Source of the DNA: Caprella mutica
Lineage: Eukaryota > Arthropoda > Malacostraca > Amphipoda > Caprellidae
Assembly: GCA_947561585.1 (NCBI GenBank)
Contig: CANNZV010001191.1
Location: 124,001-188,000 of the forward strand
Length of the DNA: 64,000 nucleotides
Direction: 5' to 3'
Shown here piece by piece: positions 1 to 12,246 of the stretch; position 1 is the first letter of the stretch; every line of letters begins with the position of its first letter. The translations under genes were made by a program, and so were the position numbers. The notes beneath the pieces are model-generated. The model saw only the letters and a list, made by a program, of their open reading frames with translations, did not search any database and was not told where the DNA came from.

Positions 1-2487
1 ACTATACCCGATTATGTTCCTGTACCCTGCTCAAACCCAACAAACAGCTTCTCGTCATTAGCAGCTCTTGATAAAATTAATTATAAATAGGATATGTTGC
101 ACTTGTAGAAATTTATTTGATAGCTATGTATTATTTTTTAAATTTAGAAATTGATTAGTTTTTCTTCTGGTAACAACTAGGATGGGAGGCATGTTATATA
201 TAATAAATCTGAAATTTAAACTTAAAAATAGCATTATTAAAAATATAAATAGCATTAAATATAAATCTGTAATTTAAACTTGAAAATAGCATGGTTAGTA
301 TAAATAGTATAAAATCTCAGAGCCAGTCTTAGTCAAGGAAATTCTAGTACTGGAACTATAACAACGTCTCTCAGCTACATTATTAGGTCTGTTTTTCGGT
401 CCACTGCTATATACGTAGTAATGACAGTAGAGTTATTTGTTATCGTGACGTCATTCAGGCAACAGACTTTGTATCGAAAATTAAGGTCAAGTAGTTTGAA
501 TAACTGAATACACCCTTACTCTCTTCTTATATTGGCAATAAATAAACATTTGTTCATAATTTAACACTCTTAGATTGTCTTAAATTTGATTTAGAGTGTT
601 GCAGTGATGACGTCACTCACACTTACCGTCTCAATTGTCACTACTATATTCTATATACTGTGAGTCCGTGAATATGCATGTATTAGCAGTGGACTGGACT
701 ACAGACGCATTTAAACAAAATGTTAGCCGCCTGGTCTTAGTATAGAGGTGATACAGTGTAGACCTTAATTTATGTTTCTCTGATAAACCATAATTTAATT
801 GTGCTCTAACCAGTGATAATAATTGTTATATTATTTTTAATTTAAAGAGTTAAAAGTGAATTTTCTTCTGTGTCTAGGATTGTTATAACCAGGGTAAAAA
901 TACACAACTATATATGTGATTCATATATTTAAATAGCTAATAGGATGTATTATTAAACTAGTTTATTTTCTTGTTACAGCCTGATTTATGTGTAGACATC
1001 TAATAAAGTGAAGGAACAAAAGGTTTTACTTTTCTAGTACAATATTTTTCACCTAACAAGGAATAGTCAAAAAATCAACAATAGTATCTATTAACTTCAA
1101 GCTGCAATAGACTAATTCTCAATTGCAAACTTAATGTTTGGGAACACGTTCCCCCAACAAATAGAATATTAAAAGTAAAATCCGCATTATTTATGTCACC
1201 ATAAACAACTTTTTTTAAATATAGTTCATTTATTATTGTTTTTTTCTCATACGTGTTCTGTCGTCTTTGAACTACAGACATTTTAAAACTAAATTGACTT
1301 ACACTTCAAATTTTTAATTCCTATATAATTCATGCGAAAGAGGTTATTTCAGCTATTTCACTTTTTTGTTAATTCATAGCGCAATTATCTTTCTATATGT
1401 CTGATTATTATATATACATAGGGTTGTCAATTTTGACAAATTTCAATAAAGGACACTGTAACAAGAAACCACTATTTAAAATAACTGGTAAACTGTAAAT
1501 ATTAAGTAAAATATATGACAAAATCTAAGCATACTTTCCTGTAATCCTTTAATTTTGAACGTCCCCGTGCTAATTGACCTACACTTAGTAAATTAACTGT
1601 AAGAAGTGATCTTAGCACTGTTATTATTACTCCAATCTCGCGCACTCCAATCTCGTTACATCTCAAGTGAACTTAATCAACTTCTGAGTCCTCTTGCGGG
1701 ACCTCCTGTCAACAGCAAACGAAAATAGTCTCAAACAATAGTTCAACTTTAACATGATTGTAACGAACGAGTGAGCAGACGATTGCTTAGACCCGGTCGT
1801 ACGAAGGCCCGGTGTAACAGGGCCTTCAAATGATGAACCTCAACAATCGATTTATATTAGAAATCTATCAAAATAATATCTATCATCCACTCAATTCCGT
1901 TTTCAAAAGCATTATACCGCTATACCAACTTTAAACCCCCACCGAGCCTACGCCCACACTCGTAGAACACCGCTCTATCAACGGTCGAGATGCCATGATT
2001 GGTTTTCTCTTTGTGCGCGGTAACAAGCGTAGTCAAGGAAAATTCCAACAAAGTTTTGGCGGTGTGACCTAGGCTTTAACCCTACAGGTTGAAAAAATAC
2101 TTTATGTTTTTATTCAAAATTAAAACATATGTATCACTCAGAAAACTATATCAACAAAGCATGAATTTCTCATAAAAACTTAATGAAACGAGCTGCCCGT
2201 CACCTGAAAATAACTCACCGAACCACTAAATTTCGTTAGAACCAAAAATAAGTACCACTCACTCATTATGAAGATTCTAAAATGTCCAAAGAGAGATTAA
2301 AAATGAAACTTCATTTGTCCCTACATTTATATTGTGTCTTCATTGGAGTAATTAACTGATTTACAATGTATCATCATTTATTAGAAACCAAGAATTTATT
2401 GAAATATTTGAACATATATCAAAGCAGGATCTAAAGATATCTATCTATAAGATTAGAATGATTAATTAGAATAATGATTCGCAAATA
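1..2487. other. Unassigned AT-rich non-coding stretch
   Basis: No open frame here looks like a protein, and no RNA gene is recognised. Most of it is AT-rich single-copy-looking DNA. A more GC-rich patch at about 1620-2080 contains no ORF or repeat that I can name. The one structured part is the inverted repeat at 387-706, listed separately. Confidence 0.6.
387..706. repeat. Imperfect inverted repeat, possible small MITE
   Basis: The left end (GTCTGT then, after a short gap, GTCCACTGCTA) matches the reverse complement of the right end (TAGCAGTGGAC ... ACAGAC). Inside, both arms also carry GTGACGTCAT in mirror positions (about 447 and 606). That makes a foldback of about 320 bp. I found no target-site duplication, so a MITE is only one possible reading. 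Confidence 0.4.
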
Positions 2488-2751
2488 TACAGGGTGATTT
2501 AAAAAGGCAACCGGTTTTTTGTATAATATTGTTGGATGATGTTTTGTTGCATATGATATAAGATATATTTCTATTGAGTGACTAATTCATTTTAATTTGT
2601 GACAACGAACAATTATAATTAAGTGACACCAATTACAATAAAGTTAGTGAAAATTCAAATCCCGCAAAAAGTAACTGAATAAATAAGAAACTGTTTGTGA
2701 AAACTTGTAAAAAAACTATGAGGATATGAAAACTACTTGTAAAAACTGTCA

Positions 2752-2957
2752 AAATGGAGCACCGGCCCATCGCCGCATTATCGTTGGTAATCGCTCATTG
2801 AAGTGTTCTATCATTGTGTGATGGGACTTGGTGACTCCCATTCTTTGGAGTTACATAATTAAGGAAGTTACATAAAGAATAAGGGAGTTACACAAAGAAT
2901 AAGGTATTTACAACTGCTCCAAGTAATCTTGATGAATTGAAGAACAAAATAATCGAA
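2752..2957 (+). pseudogene. Mariner-type transposase remnant, part before LINE insertion
   Basis: Around 2753-2770 the frame reads NGAPAHR, which matches the region of the second catalytic aspartate in mariner transposases (usually DGAPAH or DNAPAH). In this copy the aspartate position reads N. After a deletion and a frameshift, 2886-2957 reads SYTKNKVFTTAPSNLDELKN and then KIIEE, the typical WGY..K..VY ... L..LK.RI.EE segment near the transposase C-terminus. The frame then runs straight into LINE-derived sequence. The N-terminal DNA-binding domain and first catalytic motif are absent. The assignment rests on motif recognition, not alignment. Confidence 0.65.
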
Positions 2958-5303
2958 GAACCAAGGAAAAATCGACTCATTATCAGCAGGTCTGTAAAGA
3001 CGATGAGAACACGAGACATAGAAAACACCATACAAGACACAGAAATACCTACAAATATACATACCGCAAGCAAAATACTCATAAATGCCATACTACACTC
3101 AGACAAAAGAAACATCCCCAAAGGCAAAATACGCAACAACCTACAACTACTACCAGAACACATTAGGGACAACATAGAACACAGAAACAACACACGCACA
3201 GTAAATCCCACTGATCCCCAATTAACCTAACTAAATATAAACATCGACACACAAATACAGAAACACAAAGAATCATTATGGAAGGAACACCTAGACGATC
3301 AGTGGGACCACAAAATAAACGCACACACACTTTGGAAAACAATAGCTGGACTCAACAACAAAAAACCCCCACAAACACAAAACAACACCATCTCATTCCA
3401 AAACAAGATAGCCACAAACAACAAACAAAAAGCAGAATTCTTCAATAAACAATTTGCAAACATCATAAAACACAAAACAAACCCAGAAAATAGACAAACA
3501 CACCAAGAAACTAACAACAACACTAATTGACATCACTTGTACACAAACAATAGACGCCATCAAACAATCCAAAAACAACAACTCCACAGGCCCAGACAAT
3601 ATCAAAATCAAACACCTAAAACATCTAGGCACACTGGCCATCACATACCTCACAAACATCAACAACATCGCACTCAACACAAACAACATACCACACACAT
3701 GGAAACTGGCGAAAGTCATCCCTAAACCAAAACCCAACAAAGACACAAACTTAGGTACATCTTACAGACCCATCTCATTACTTTCACCCATAGCAAAAAC
3801 ACTAGAAAAAATACTCCTAAACACATACATCACAGTCATCAACACGATTTCAAAGCCAAACACTCCACCACCACAGCACTTCACATCATAAACAACACCA
3901 TCACCACACAGGGCTTTAACATGAAACAACCTCAACAAAGAACCGTGTCGGTGGCCTTAGACATGTCTAAGGCTTTCGACACGGTCAACATACACAAACT
4001 CATTCACAAAATACATAACACAAACATCCCACCAACAGTCACTAAGTACATAGCAAATTACATTAAAGGACGCAACAGTTACACACAATTCAACAACACA
4101 AACTCCAAACATATACACATGAAGACAGAAGTACCACAAGGAGGCGTCCTATCACCAACACTTTTCAACATATACACATCCGACATACCAACACCAACAC
4201 CCACAGTACAACTCATCACATACGCAGACGATATCACTATACTATCATCACACACAAATTTCCACACAGCACAAACACAAATACAACCCTACCTACATCA
4301 AATACACAACTGGACACAAAACAATCAACTTACACTGAACGCAACAAAAACAATGACCACACTGTTCACACCAGACCCAGCAGAATTTATCAAAACACTA
4401 ACACTAGAAATACAAGACACAATACTCCCCACTACACGAAATCCCAAAATTCTAGGAGTCACTTTCGATCCAAAACTCACAACACATACAAAACACTACA
4501 CGAAAAGCCAAACACACACTCAAAATTATCAAAGCACTAACATCTACACACTGGGGCAAATCCAAAGAAACACTAGTACACACATACAAAACAATCACAC
4601 GCCCTATATTAGAATACAGCAACACAGTATGGTCCCCCATAACATCAAACACAAACATTAACAAACTACAGACAATACAAAACACTGTACTCAGGACTGC
4701 TACTGGCTGTACACAAGACACCAACATACAACATCTACACGACGAAACACAAACACTACCACTCAACGAACACCTCAAACTACATGCATCTCAATATAGA
4801 CAAAAGACACTAATCTAGAACACCCCCTCCACCACCTAACCCAACTACCCACAACCCAAAGACACAAGAAACAAACCATACATGACAACAACTACACAAT
4901 AAACATAGACACAACCCCATACACGACAACCTCAGATACCATCAAACAAAACATGAAAACCATCCATACACAAATAGTAAGCTCATATCTCTCATCAAAA
5001 ACCCAAAACAAAATACTACAAGACCAAGCACCTGAAATAAACACAAATGAAACCACACTACCCCGACACACACGCAGACAACTTGCACAACTCAGAACAA
5101 ATAAATCCCCACTACTACACAGCTACCTACACAAAATATCACCTGACACACACACATCACCAAACTGTCCACTCTGCAAAACACACACACACCTCTTTAA
5201 CTGCCCCAATCTCCCAACCTCTCTCACTCCATTGGAGCTCTGGACTGACCCTGTGGGGGTGGCGCCCCTGATCGCCGAGTGGGGGGTCCTCCTGGGACTG
5301 TAG
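2958..5303 (+). pseudogene. Non-LTR reverse transcriptase pseudogene
   Basis: This is a decayed reverse transcriptase of a LINE, the enzyme of target-primed reverse transcription. In order: a linker with LWKTIAGL (about 3330-3357), RT fingers with WKLAKVIPKPK and YRPISLLSPIAK (3700-3800), QHDFKAKHST (3837-3870), the palm motif ALDMSKAFDTV (3950-3985), VPQGGVLSPTLFNIYTSDIP (4130-4190), the catalytic YADD box (4220-4231), LGVTFDPKL, and a C-terminal Cys/His segment CPLC...HLFNCPNLPT...LW (5165-5260). The frame is broken by an in-frame TAA at 3228, a shift near 3530, a shift back near 3850, another near 4490 and a stop at about 4816. The Cys/His tail and FNIYTSDIP suggest the Jockey/CR1/I side of LINEs, but I cannot fix the clade. 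The sense strand is A/C-rich and nearly free of G, giving unusual Thr, His, Asn and Gln content, while the last 300 bases are GC-rich. Confidence 0.85.
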
Positions 5304-5477
5304 GTGGGAGACGAAACCCCAAACACCACTCACAAATATGCAAAACCTCGCACCTCCACCCTGGCCCTGGGCTTAGTTGCCCGCAGCATCGCTGGGGTGG
5401 GCGGTACCCCAGCCTACTGGCAGGGTGGCTCGTCGTGGGTTGACAACTTGACGGACCGTGAGAGCTGTGAGAACGGA

Positions 5478-5503
5478 CCCCACTCCCAGTGTCGGGAGTG
5501 GGG
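5478..5503 (+). other. LINE 3'-end hairpin
   Basis: CCCCACTCCC (5478-5487) and GGGAGTGGGG (5494-5503) form a perfect 10-bp stem with a 6-base loop. It lies a few bases before the CAT-repeat tail of the LINE. Several LINE groups carry a 3' stem-loop that their reverse transcriptase recognises; that role here is inferred. Confidence 0.6.
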
Positions 5504-5527
5504 AAGGGTCGACATCATCATCATCAC

Positions 5528-5579
5528 ACGAGCAGAATTATTGTGCACCGAGAGGAATGGAGTCTACATCGAAGGATAA
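5528..5579 (+). pseudogene. Mariner-type transposase C-terminus after LINE insertion
   Basis: Directly after the LINE tail the frame reads LCTERNGVYIEG and then a stop. This resembles the ending of mariner transposases (C...NG.HIE). It is in the same frame as the fragment that ends at 2957, as expected if one transposase ORF was split by the LINE. Confidence 0.55.
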
Positions 5580-7788
5580 GGAGACTATCATCAATTATGA
5601 AATAGAATGTATGTTAACGTTTTAGCAGAATAAATTTTTTTTTATGAGTATGTATTCTATTTTTAATATGAATGTTGGAATGTTTTTCAATTTTATTAAC
5701 TTTATTCTGCGGGATTTGATTTTTAACAAACTTTATTGTAATTGATTGCACACATTCTTCATTGTAGTAAATTTAAATTGATTCGTAAATAACTAGAGAG
5801 GAATATTCTTTTTCATAAACAACGAAACATTAAATAATGGCTCTCACTGTTCGGTAAATATTATCATCCGAAAACCTGGTTGCCTTTTTTTATTCACCCT
5901 GTACATATAGATAAACTAATATTTCATAATCAGAGGTAGTAAAGAGATTACAATTATCAAAGTATATCTTTATAATAGTATGTTATAAGTATCATAACAA
6001 AGCAATATTTATTCGAGTTAATTTTTAAACGTGAAACCGACGTAAACTTCATAGCGTAGAATTATCACTAGAAGTTATTTTCAAAATCCAATTAAGAGTT
6101 ATTTATGCTAAGATTTAAAATACTGAGAGCATTTCTATCCTCTGAATAATTTATTTTGTTAAAAAATGTCTCCGATTTTCCCGATCTCAGATTCTCTGAG
6201 CCACGTGATATTTTCTGCCAATTATTTTGATGAATATTTGCAAAAAGTCAAAGAAAAGTAATGGGATGATTATAGAGACGGTTTTCTCTGTTAATATGAG
6301 TCTATAATTTTGAATATTTAGGTGCTTTTTAACAAAGATTGCGACTCTAACTTTGTTAATTAGTTAAATCTGTTGCAATTTAAGACATCATAGCTAATAT
6401 ACGAGTCTCCAGACACTCCTAATGATGGTGGATAGTTTGAATAAGTTGTTAGGTCTTCGTCTGCAGCAATCACTAATGATGAGCCATTAGGGAATTGAAT
6501 TCACTGCTGAAATGCTCATCAGCTCAGCAATGAAGGCTGCTTAAGTGCCCTAATTAATATTAATGGTGCGGAGAGTAAATACTTCCAAAGAGGCCTCAGT
6601 TTGAATTAAACAACATTTTCCCAACGGAATCGTGTTTTATATCGTTAACAAAGAAGGATTTTGATGAAATGTCGATGCTTGATGAAGAGGAAGGAATAAA
6701 TTTTCAGCTACAGTTTTTGCGTGAGTTTCGGAATATTTACCTCCCAGCAATTTATTTATTCATAACGAATGAGTTACAAACCTTATTTAAAATAATAAAC
6801 TAGAGAAACAACTCCCCATTATTAATAAATAACATTAATTAAGTTGATCAATATCCTTTGTCTCTTAAAATGAACATTTGCCAAGTTGTATTTCTATGTC
6901 CGATATTTCTAACTATCTTTAACTATTGAAGGAGATGTTTGTGAATTCAATTCTATTTTATACTTTCTATTTCAGGATAAGAGTTCTTCCAAATTTGCTA
7001 CAATTCTCCTCGTCAGTATGAAAATTCCGCTCGTAAAGTTTTTATGTCGGCGCGGCGTCAAGAAGTAGGCACTAAAATTTAGGTTAGGCTCCTTTTATAT
7101 TCAGATGAGAATAAACAAGAAACAAAGTATTAATATTTTCTCGGTAATTTCAAAATAACGGTTGACTCATAACTTTTTCTGGTACTTATATAAAACATAC
7201 CTGAAGAAATTTCCCGAATATAGAATAAAATCTCACTATTTTTGAACTCTATATTTGAAAATATATATTCCTTTTTTCGAGGCATAACTTTTCGAGGTAC
7301 AGAACTGATAAAATATATTGTAAGAAAATGAAAAATGTTCCACATAAATATGGCATGGATAAGACATTTCTACCATTTGTATTTCTCTAGTATTTCCTTA
7401 TCTAGTTTCTTTACTTATACTAGACATGGTTAGTAAAACAGGCACGTAGCAGATCGCGCCAATTGGAGCTCCTCTGCATACAAAAAAAGATTTAGATTCA
7501 TTTCCAGTACATTTGGCAGTCTGGTTACACTGACCAGTGGTGAAAATAAGCAGAATTGACTGTACTCACATAGGGGTGCATTGAGCAACATCGCCTGCAT
7601 ACAAATTACACCGCGAGATGTACTGATAAATGGCTTAGTCAGCGAAATAGAATGGCTTAGAGGCACGCGAGGCAAATTGCTTCATTCTCAGGACTTTCTC
7701 GTGGTATTCACCTTATCCAATTAATGTCAGACAGAGGATGCACTGTAATAGCATACGTCAGAGGAGACACAAGGTTAGACATCTTATA

Positions 7789-7857
7789 ATGCTATCCTAA
7801 CACGATCTAAAATGCCATCCTAACACGATCTAAAATGCTATCCTAACACTATCTAAA
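7789..7857. repeat. 23-bp tandem repeat, 3 units
   Basis: The unit ATGCTATCCTAACACGATCT followed by AAA occurs three times in a row. Units two and three each differ by one or two bases. Confidence 0.85.
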
Positions 7858-8122
7858 ACATTATACAATGATGTCTATTTAAGCACAGCTCTTTTTTGTA
7901 ATATTTTTTGTTCAAAATCTATTAGTAAATTCAATAACTTGTATGTTATTGCAAACTGCAAAGGCTTGTAATAGCACACCTTTAATCAACAGAGCACATT
8001 ATATCTACAGGATAAATAGGAATGGTAGGATTATCAGGAAATGCTGTATCGACATATAAAATGGTGAATGAAGGGAAAACTGGATATATTATTAGCTATA
8101 CAATAATAATGAACAGAACTTG

Positions 8123-8200
8123 TAATATCAATAGGACATGTTTAAAATCAATGGGACATGTTTAGAATCAATGAAACGTTACAGAATCAATAAAACACGT
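8123..8200. repeat. Degenerate 20-bp tandem repeat, about 4 units
   Basis: The phrase AATCAATGGGACATGTTTA recurs with increasing divergence (ATCAATAGGACATG, ATCAATGGGACATG, ATCAATGAAACG, ATCAATAAAACACG). Confidence 0.6.
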
Positions 8201-9015
8201 ATATAATGAATTGGACACTGATAGATTTATTATTGTTGTAGGATTAAATGAGCAAGTTAAGATTAATAGTCATTTTGAGAACAGGGTGATCTTAAGAAAA
8301 AAAATTCTAATTGATTACTATTGTGCTATTAACGTGCGGAGTAAATCCTTCGTCTAAAAGTTAAATCATCTCTAATTATTTTAATATTTAAAATATAACG
8401 AAATAAATTATAACGAAGGTAGACTTATGTAGCTCTGCGAAAGAACTTATCAGTAATACACGTAAAACAGTATTTTTTCATTAGCACGTTTTGTAATTGA
8501 TATTCTTGAATTATAAATGCTAGGAAAGAGAGTTTATATTGTCGAAATTAAAGGTAATGTAACTTACATTTGGAATATTATTTTAAAATTAAAAAAACCA
8601 GTAGGACTCCTAAATCATGCAAAATAATTCAGGGTTTATCCTAAATTATTGACTATTATATGGAAAGGATGACTTCAACAAAAGAAAGAAGTTCCTTAAC
8701 ATTACGTCAAAAATTAGAGATAAAAGAAAAATGGGTAAATTCAATTATTTCTTAGGAAAAAAGCTATTCTTTTATCTTATATTACATAAAATGTATACTT
8801 TTGTATAGAAATTGATAATTCACTTCATAACTTCTTTTTAATTAGCTGAGTACTTTATCTACGACTGCTCAGTCGTTAATAATTGAGGAACTCTACTGTA
8901 AATGTTTATTTAATATCAAATTGTTTATTTTAATTATTGATTACTTCTTATTAAATAATAGATTTCATTATTATTATTATTTACTCCTGCTCCTAATGAT
9001 GAATATACACTAGAC

Positions 9016-10496
9016 CAGGGGTGGGCAAATGCAGCACTCAGAGCGGCACTCGTGCCCACCAGGGAAAAAGTGCTTTATTTTCTTCCAAAGAAAATTTAGA
9101 AATTTTAGCCCTGACTGCTTTATAAATTACAAGGATGATATAAAAGTGGATGGTCAACTAATTGAAGAGCAGTATATTGGTAATGACTTGGGTTGTGACA
9201 ATATTCTTTTAGCATAAAAATATAATCTCGAGCATATTTTAAATAAAGCATATTCTTTTTATTAAAAAAATATTTTTTTTATTGAAAATTTATTCTTTTC
9301 ATTAAAAAGTAATAAAATATATTCTTTTCAACAATATATTAAAAAATTATGAAACTAATATATTTCTCAGTTCAGAGATATGCTATATAACTAAAGAATA
9401 TATATTTACAAGAAAAAATCAATAGAGTGTAAGTATATAGGAATTTACAATACATGCCAAAATTATTGGAACATACAAGCCGAATTGAGGTTAATACCTG
9501 AAAAACCTGTTCAGGGTTCGACATTGAAAAGTTTTATAAATCAATATTAGAAAATGCATTTCTATTTTATTCTAACAAATTTTCAACGCTTCATAGTTTA
9601 AATTTAAAATTTAACCGTTTCATAAACCCGATATTACTATGACTGGACTTGGTCAGACGATATACAGATTGAATCCATGAGCCATATGATTCAAGTTAAT
9701 AAAACTTATTTAAACTCTTCAAAGATTTCCATTGCACCGAAACAAGAGATTAACATCCAAATGTGATTTAAGGAACTTGCTAATATCCCTTATCATATTT
9801 ATGTATCTAATTGCAGCGCTTTCAATGAATTGAGCATAAAAAGAATAATTAAGCATAAAAAGAATATAAAACATATTTTGAAGGAATATAAAACATATTT
9901 CAGAGCATAATAGAATATATTTAGAGCATATGAGATTATATTTCGTGAGAATATAAAGCATATTTCAAAGAGAATATTGTCACAACCCTAGTAATGACCT
10001 TGATACTTTGATAGTCAATTTTATCCGTTAATAAGGTATTTTTAGTTTATTGTTAAATTAGTGCCGGTGTTTAAAAAAGTACCTCAGACTCTTTTTATCT
10101 AGTTCAGTTATTCTTACACTGGTAAGAATTTGTGTAATCATTTTTAATTCCCTTTTTTAATAAGTTAGGTAGCCATTGTCATTAATCCTGTGATTTTAAG
10201 AATTAGTTATTAAGTTTTTATTACTTATGCAAAATATATTATTTTCGTTTTTATTGTGAATTATTTTCACATGAAAAAAGAAAAGTATAATTATATATCA
10301 TTTATTAATTCCTTTTAATTCAAATAATAAATTTACTACCAATATTTATGCGCAAAATTGTACGTACCTCAATAAAATCTACCACCTCATTTTAATTAAT
10401 CAGTATCCCCTGCAATTTAAAAAACGAAAAGAAAATGGTAACGGCACTGAGATTCCGTATTTCGGCACTGAAAAACACAACGTGTGCCCACCCCTG
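9016..10496. mobile_element. Non-autonomous hAT-like element (outer)
   Basis: The left end CAGGGGTGGGCAAATGC and the right end (reverse complement CAGGGGTGGGCACACG) share the CAGGGGTGGGCA terminus typical of hAT elements. The flanks are an 8-bp target-site duplication with one mismatch: CACTAGAC at 9008-9015 and CACCAGAC at 10497-10504. No transposase is seen. Short open frames (9029-9217, 9719-9961) have no known domain. A second hAT-like element (9188-9990) lies inside and makes up more than half the length. Confidence 0.85.
9188..9990. mobile_element. Nested hAT-like MITE inside the 9016 element
   Basis: The left terminus TTGGGTTGTGACAATATTCT and the reverse complement of the right terminus TAGGGTTGTGACAATATTCT match at 19 of 20 positions. 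The element is flanked by a perfect 8-bp duplication, GTAATGAC, at 9180-9187 and 9991-9998. Similarity between the arms continues inward through repeats of AGCATAT and ATATTCT, so the ends form long foldback arms. It encodes nothing recognisable. An 8-bp duplication with terminal inverted repeats indicates hAT-type mobilisation. Confidence 0.85.
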
Positions 10497-10504
10497 CACC
10501 AGAC

Positions 10505-12246
10505 AGTCAATTTGCTCGAATCTTAAAACCTTCAACGGTGAGATTAAATGAGCTCTCTTAATTATGTACTTTCTATGATTGAAGATATAAGAGAAACAAT
10601 GATAAATAAATTACACCAATAATAAAACAAAATATAACACTTTTCCTTCTCAATCCTTCTATGGGGAGGAAATAATTATACAGTGATTGTATTTTGTTGT
10701 ACCTTCGCAAATTTGAAGAAAGGTTATATTATACCCGGCATTTATTTATTTATTTATCATCTTGTTATTCGCATAACTTCTACGCGTTCTACTTTTGGTA
10801 GAATTTTGGGAGAGAACAGGCCAAAGGTCATGGTCTATCATAACTCAAAAAGCATTGAACCATATTGCATGAAACTTGGTGGGACGATTGGTCAATATAC
10901 AGGAACCATTTTGTTAGATTTTGGAAGGGAACGGTGTTATGATCAATTCTGGGGTTTGAGAATTGCCACTACACTTTCGAATTTTAATGGGAATATATGT
11001 GAATTAATCCCTTAAAGGGGGGGGGGGGTGAAATCAAACAATAGCTAAAATGGGTTTTATTGGAATCAGCATAATTAAATTATGTATTGTGACATACTTT
11101 GTTCATCTGGGAAAAATCTATTTAAAAAAATAGTATTCAATTAAAATTAGGAATGCGCCACCTGGTGTCAAATAGCACAAGCTTCGTGGAATTTTTGTTA
11201 TATGTAAACAAGTTTGATCGTGTTTAGGTGTATCCGAATATCAAAATACCTATCACGCTGCGCGGTTTATGATACTGATTGAAAATCGTGCCTAGGTACC
11301 TTTTTATTTATTATAAAATGCCAATGATTAGAAAATGTACAAGAAACTGCTCTTCAGGTTCTGTGAATTCAAAACTAGGCTGATATTTCAAAAGATTCTA
11401 ATTGAAAAAAAAAACGATAACGTTGCCAGTTGGTTGGGGTTAGTCGTTAGACAGTGAATTTATTTTATTGAACTCCATTCAATCTCTAAGAGGAATTCGA
11501 AAATATGCTGTCTCCATTTTTAAACCAAAAGATTTTCTTCAATTTTGTCTAGGCTAGTAAAGGCTACCTATTTCATCAGAGGACAGAAATTTCGTTTAAT
11601 ACTGAAGCCTCAATTCCTCAACTTTTATCATTTCCTACTTCTGGGATTGATTCTCACTCTGGGTAAGTCCATTTTTCCTACCTATCTTGAGTTTCATAAC
11701 TGTTACTTTCATGTTATTGTCAGAAACAAGAAGCTTCCTAACAGTTAGGTAGTTTTGTTGGTAAGCAACATTAGCTTAGGACTTAGATGAAACCTATGCT
11801 ACATAGTAGTGATAGTACCAACTTGCCTAATTATAAACTAAATACCTCTATATGACTATATCATGAAAAAATATTTTATATCAAACTTATAATTCAACTT
11901 TCAACTAAGGCAATAATTTTTCCATTTTAAACAAAAGGTGTGAAATAACCACAAAAAAAAACATATCCTATTGTGCTAAGGTTGATTACCTGAATTATGA
12001 ATAGGTACCTACAGTAACCTACTAATAAGTAGGTCTAGCTTCTTTTTCAATGTATCATTGTATGTTACAGTATGCACAGTGTTGAATGTTCTCTAGACTA
12101 TAGAGTATAGACTAGTCAATAGAGTCTAGTACAGTACAGTCTAGTAGGTTAGGTATTTGTAGCCTTGTAGGAACTAGCCAACTGGGTACAGAGGTACCTA
12201 AGACACTTACCTTAGTCTACTTAAATTTACTATTTATTTTATTAGG
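10505..12246. other. Non-coding stretch with one dispersed repeat
   Basis: It contains the family C copy at about 10706-10935 (listed separately) and a 12-base G run at 11017-11028. A cluster of short words around TCTAGACTATAG / CTAGTACAGTACAGTCTAG at about 12090-12150 can fold locally. No convincing coding region is seen. Confidence 0.55.
10706..10935 (-). repeat. Dispersed repeat family C, copy 1
   Basis: Read on the minus strand this shares long stretches with 19880-20185 and 44985-45515: CCCAAAATTCTACCA, GACCAATCGTCCCACCAAGT, TTTCATGCAATATGGTTCAA, TTTTTGAGTTAT, and the shared terminus AATAACAAGATGATAAAT ... TTTGCGAAGGTA. It holds about one and a half internal units of roughly 125 bp. No coding capacity or terminal inverted repeat is evident, so its class is unknown. 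Confidence 0.75.

Larger units (their letters stand above)
2958..5527 (+). mobile_element. 5'-truncated LINE inserted in the mariner element
   Basis: This non-LTR retrotransposon fragment starts in the linker between endonuclease and reverse transcriptase and has no recognisable endonuclease. It ends with a GC-rich 3' region, a 10-bp-stem hairpin (5478-5503) and a short (CAT)n tail at about 5509-5525. The 5' border is placed where the transposase reading frame stops and LINE linker sequence begins, so it is accurate only to about 10-20 bases. No clear target-site duplication was found. Confidence 0.75.
2490..5901. mobile_element. TA-flanked mariner-like element split by a LINE
   Basis: The left terminus CAGGGTGATTTAAAAAGGCA is mirrored at the right end, whose reverse complement begins CAGGGTGAATAAAAAAAGGC. 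Both termini abut TA (2488-2489 and 5902-5903), the target used by Tc1/mariner elements. The similarity continues inward: AATTACAATAAAGTT and AAATCAAATCCCGC-like blocks occur in both arms, so the subterminal inverted repeat reaches about 200 bp. Inside are remnants of a mariner-type transposase C-terminus, interrupted by a LINE at about 2958-5527. Without the LINE the element would be roughly 840 bp, so it was already internally deleted. Confidence 0.8.
5904..9007. other. Non-coding stretch with two small tandem repeats
   Basis: No coding region is recognised. The DNA is AT-rich. It contains a three-unit 23-bp repeat (7789-7857) and a degenerate 20-bp repeat (about 8123-8200). The other short open frames here (for example 7130-7345 and 7430-7675) have no recognisable domain and look like chance ORFs. 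Confidence 0.6.

Noticed and set aside
2888..3746. Minus-strand Cys/Phe/Val-rich frames resembling membrane proteins
   Set aside because: They are antisense shadows of the G-poor LINE coding strand; complement of A/C-rich codons gives Val, Cys, Phe and Leu.
6400..6560. Possible conserved non-coding element with AATGATGAGC / GCTCATCAGCTC words
   Set aside because: It looks less AT-rich and more ordered than its surroundings, but conservation cannot be judged from one sequence.
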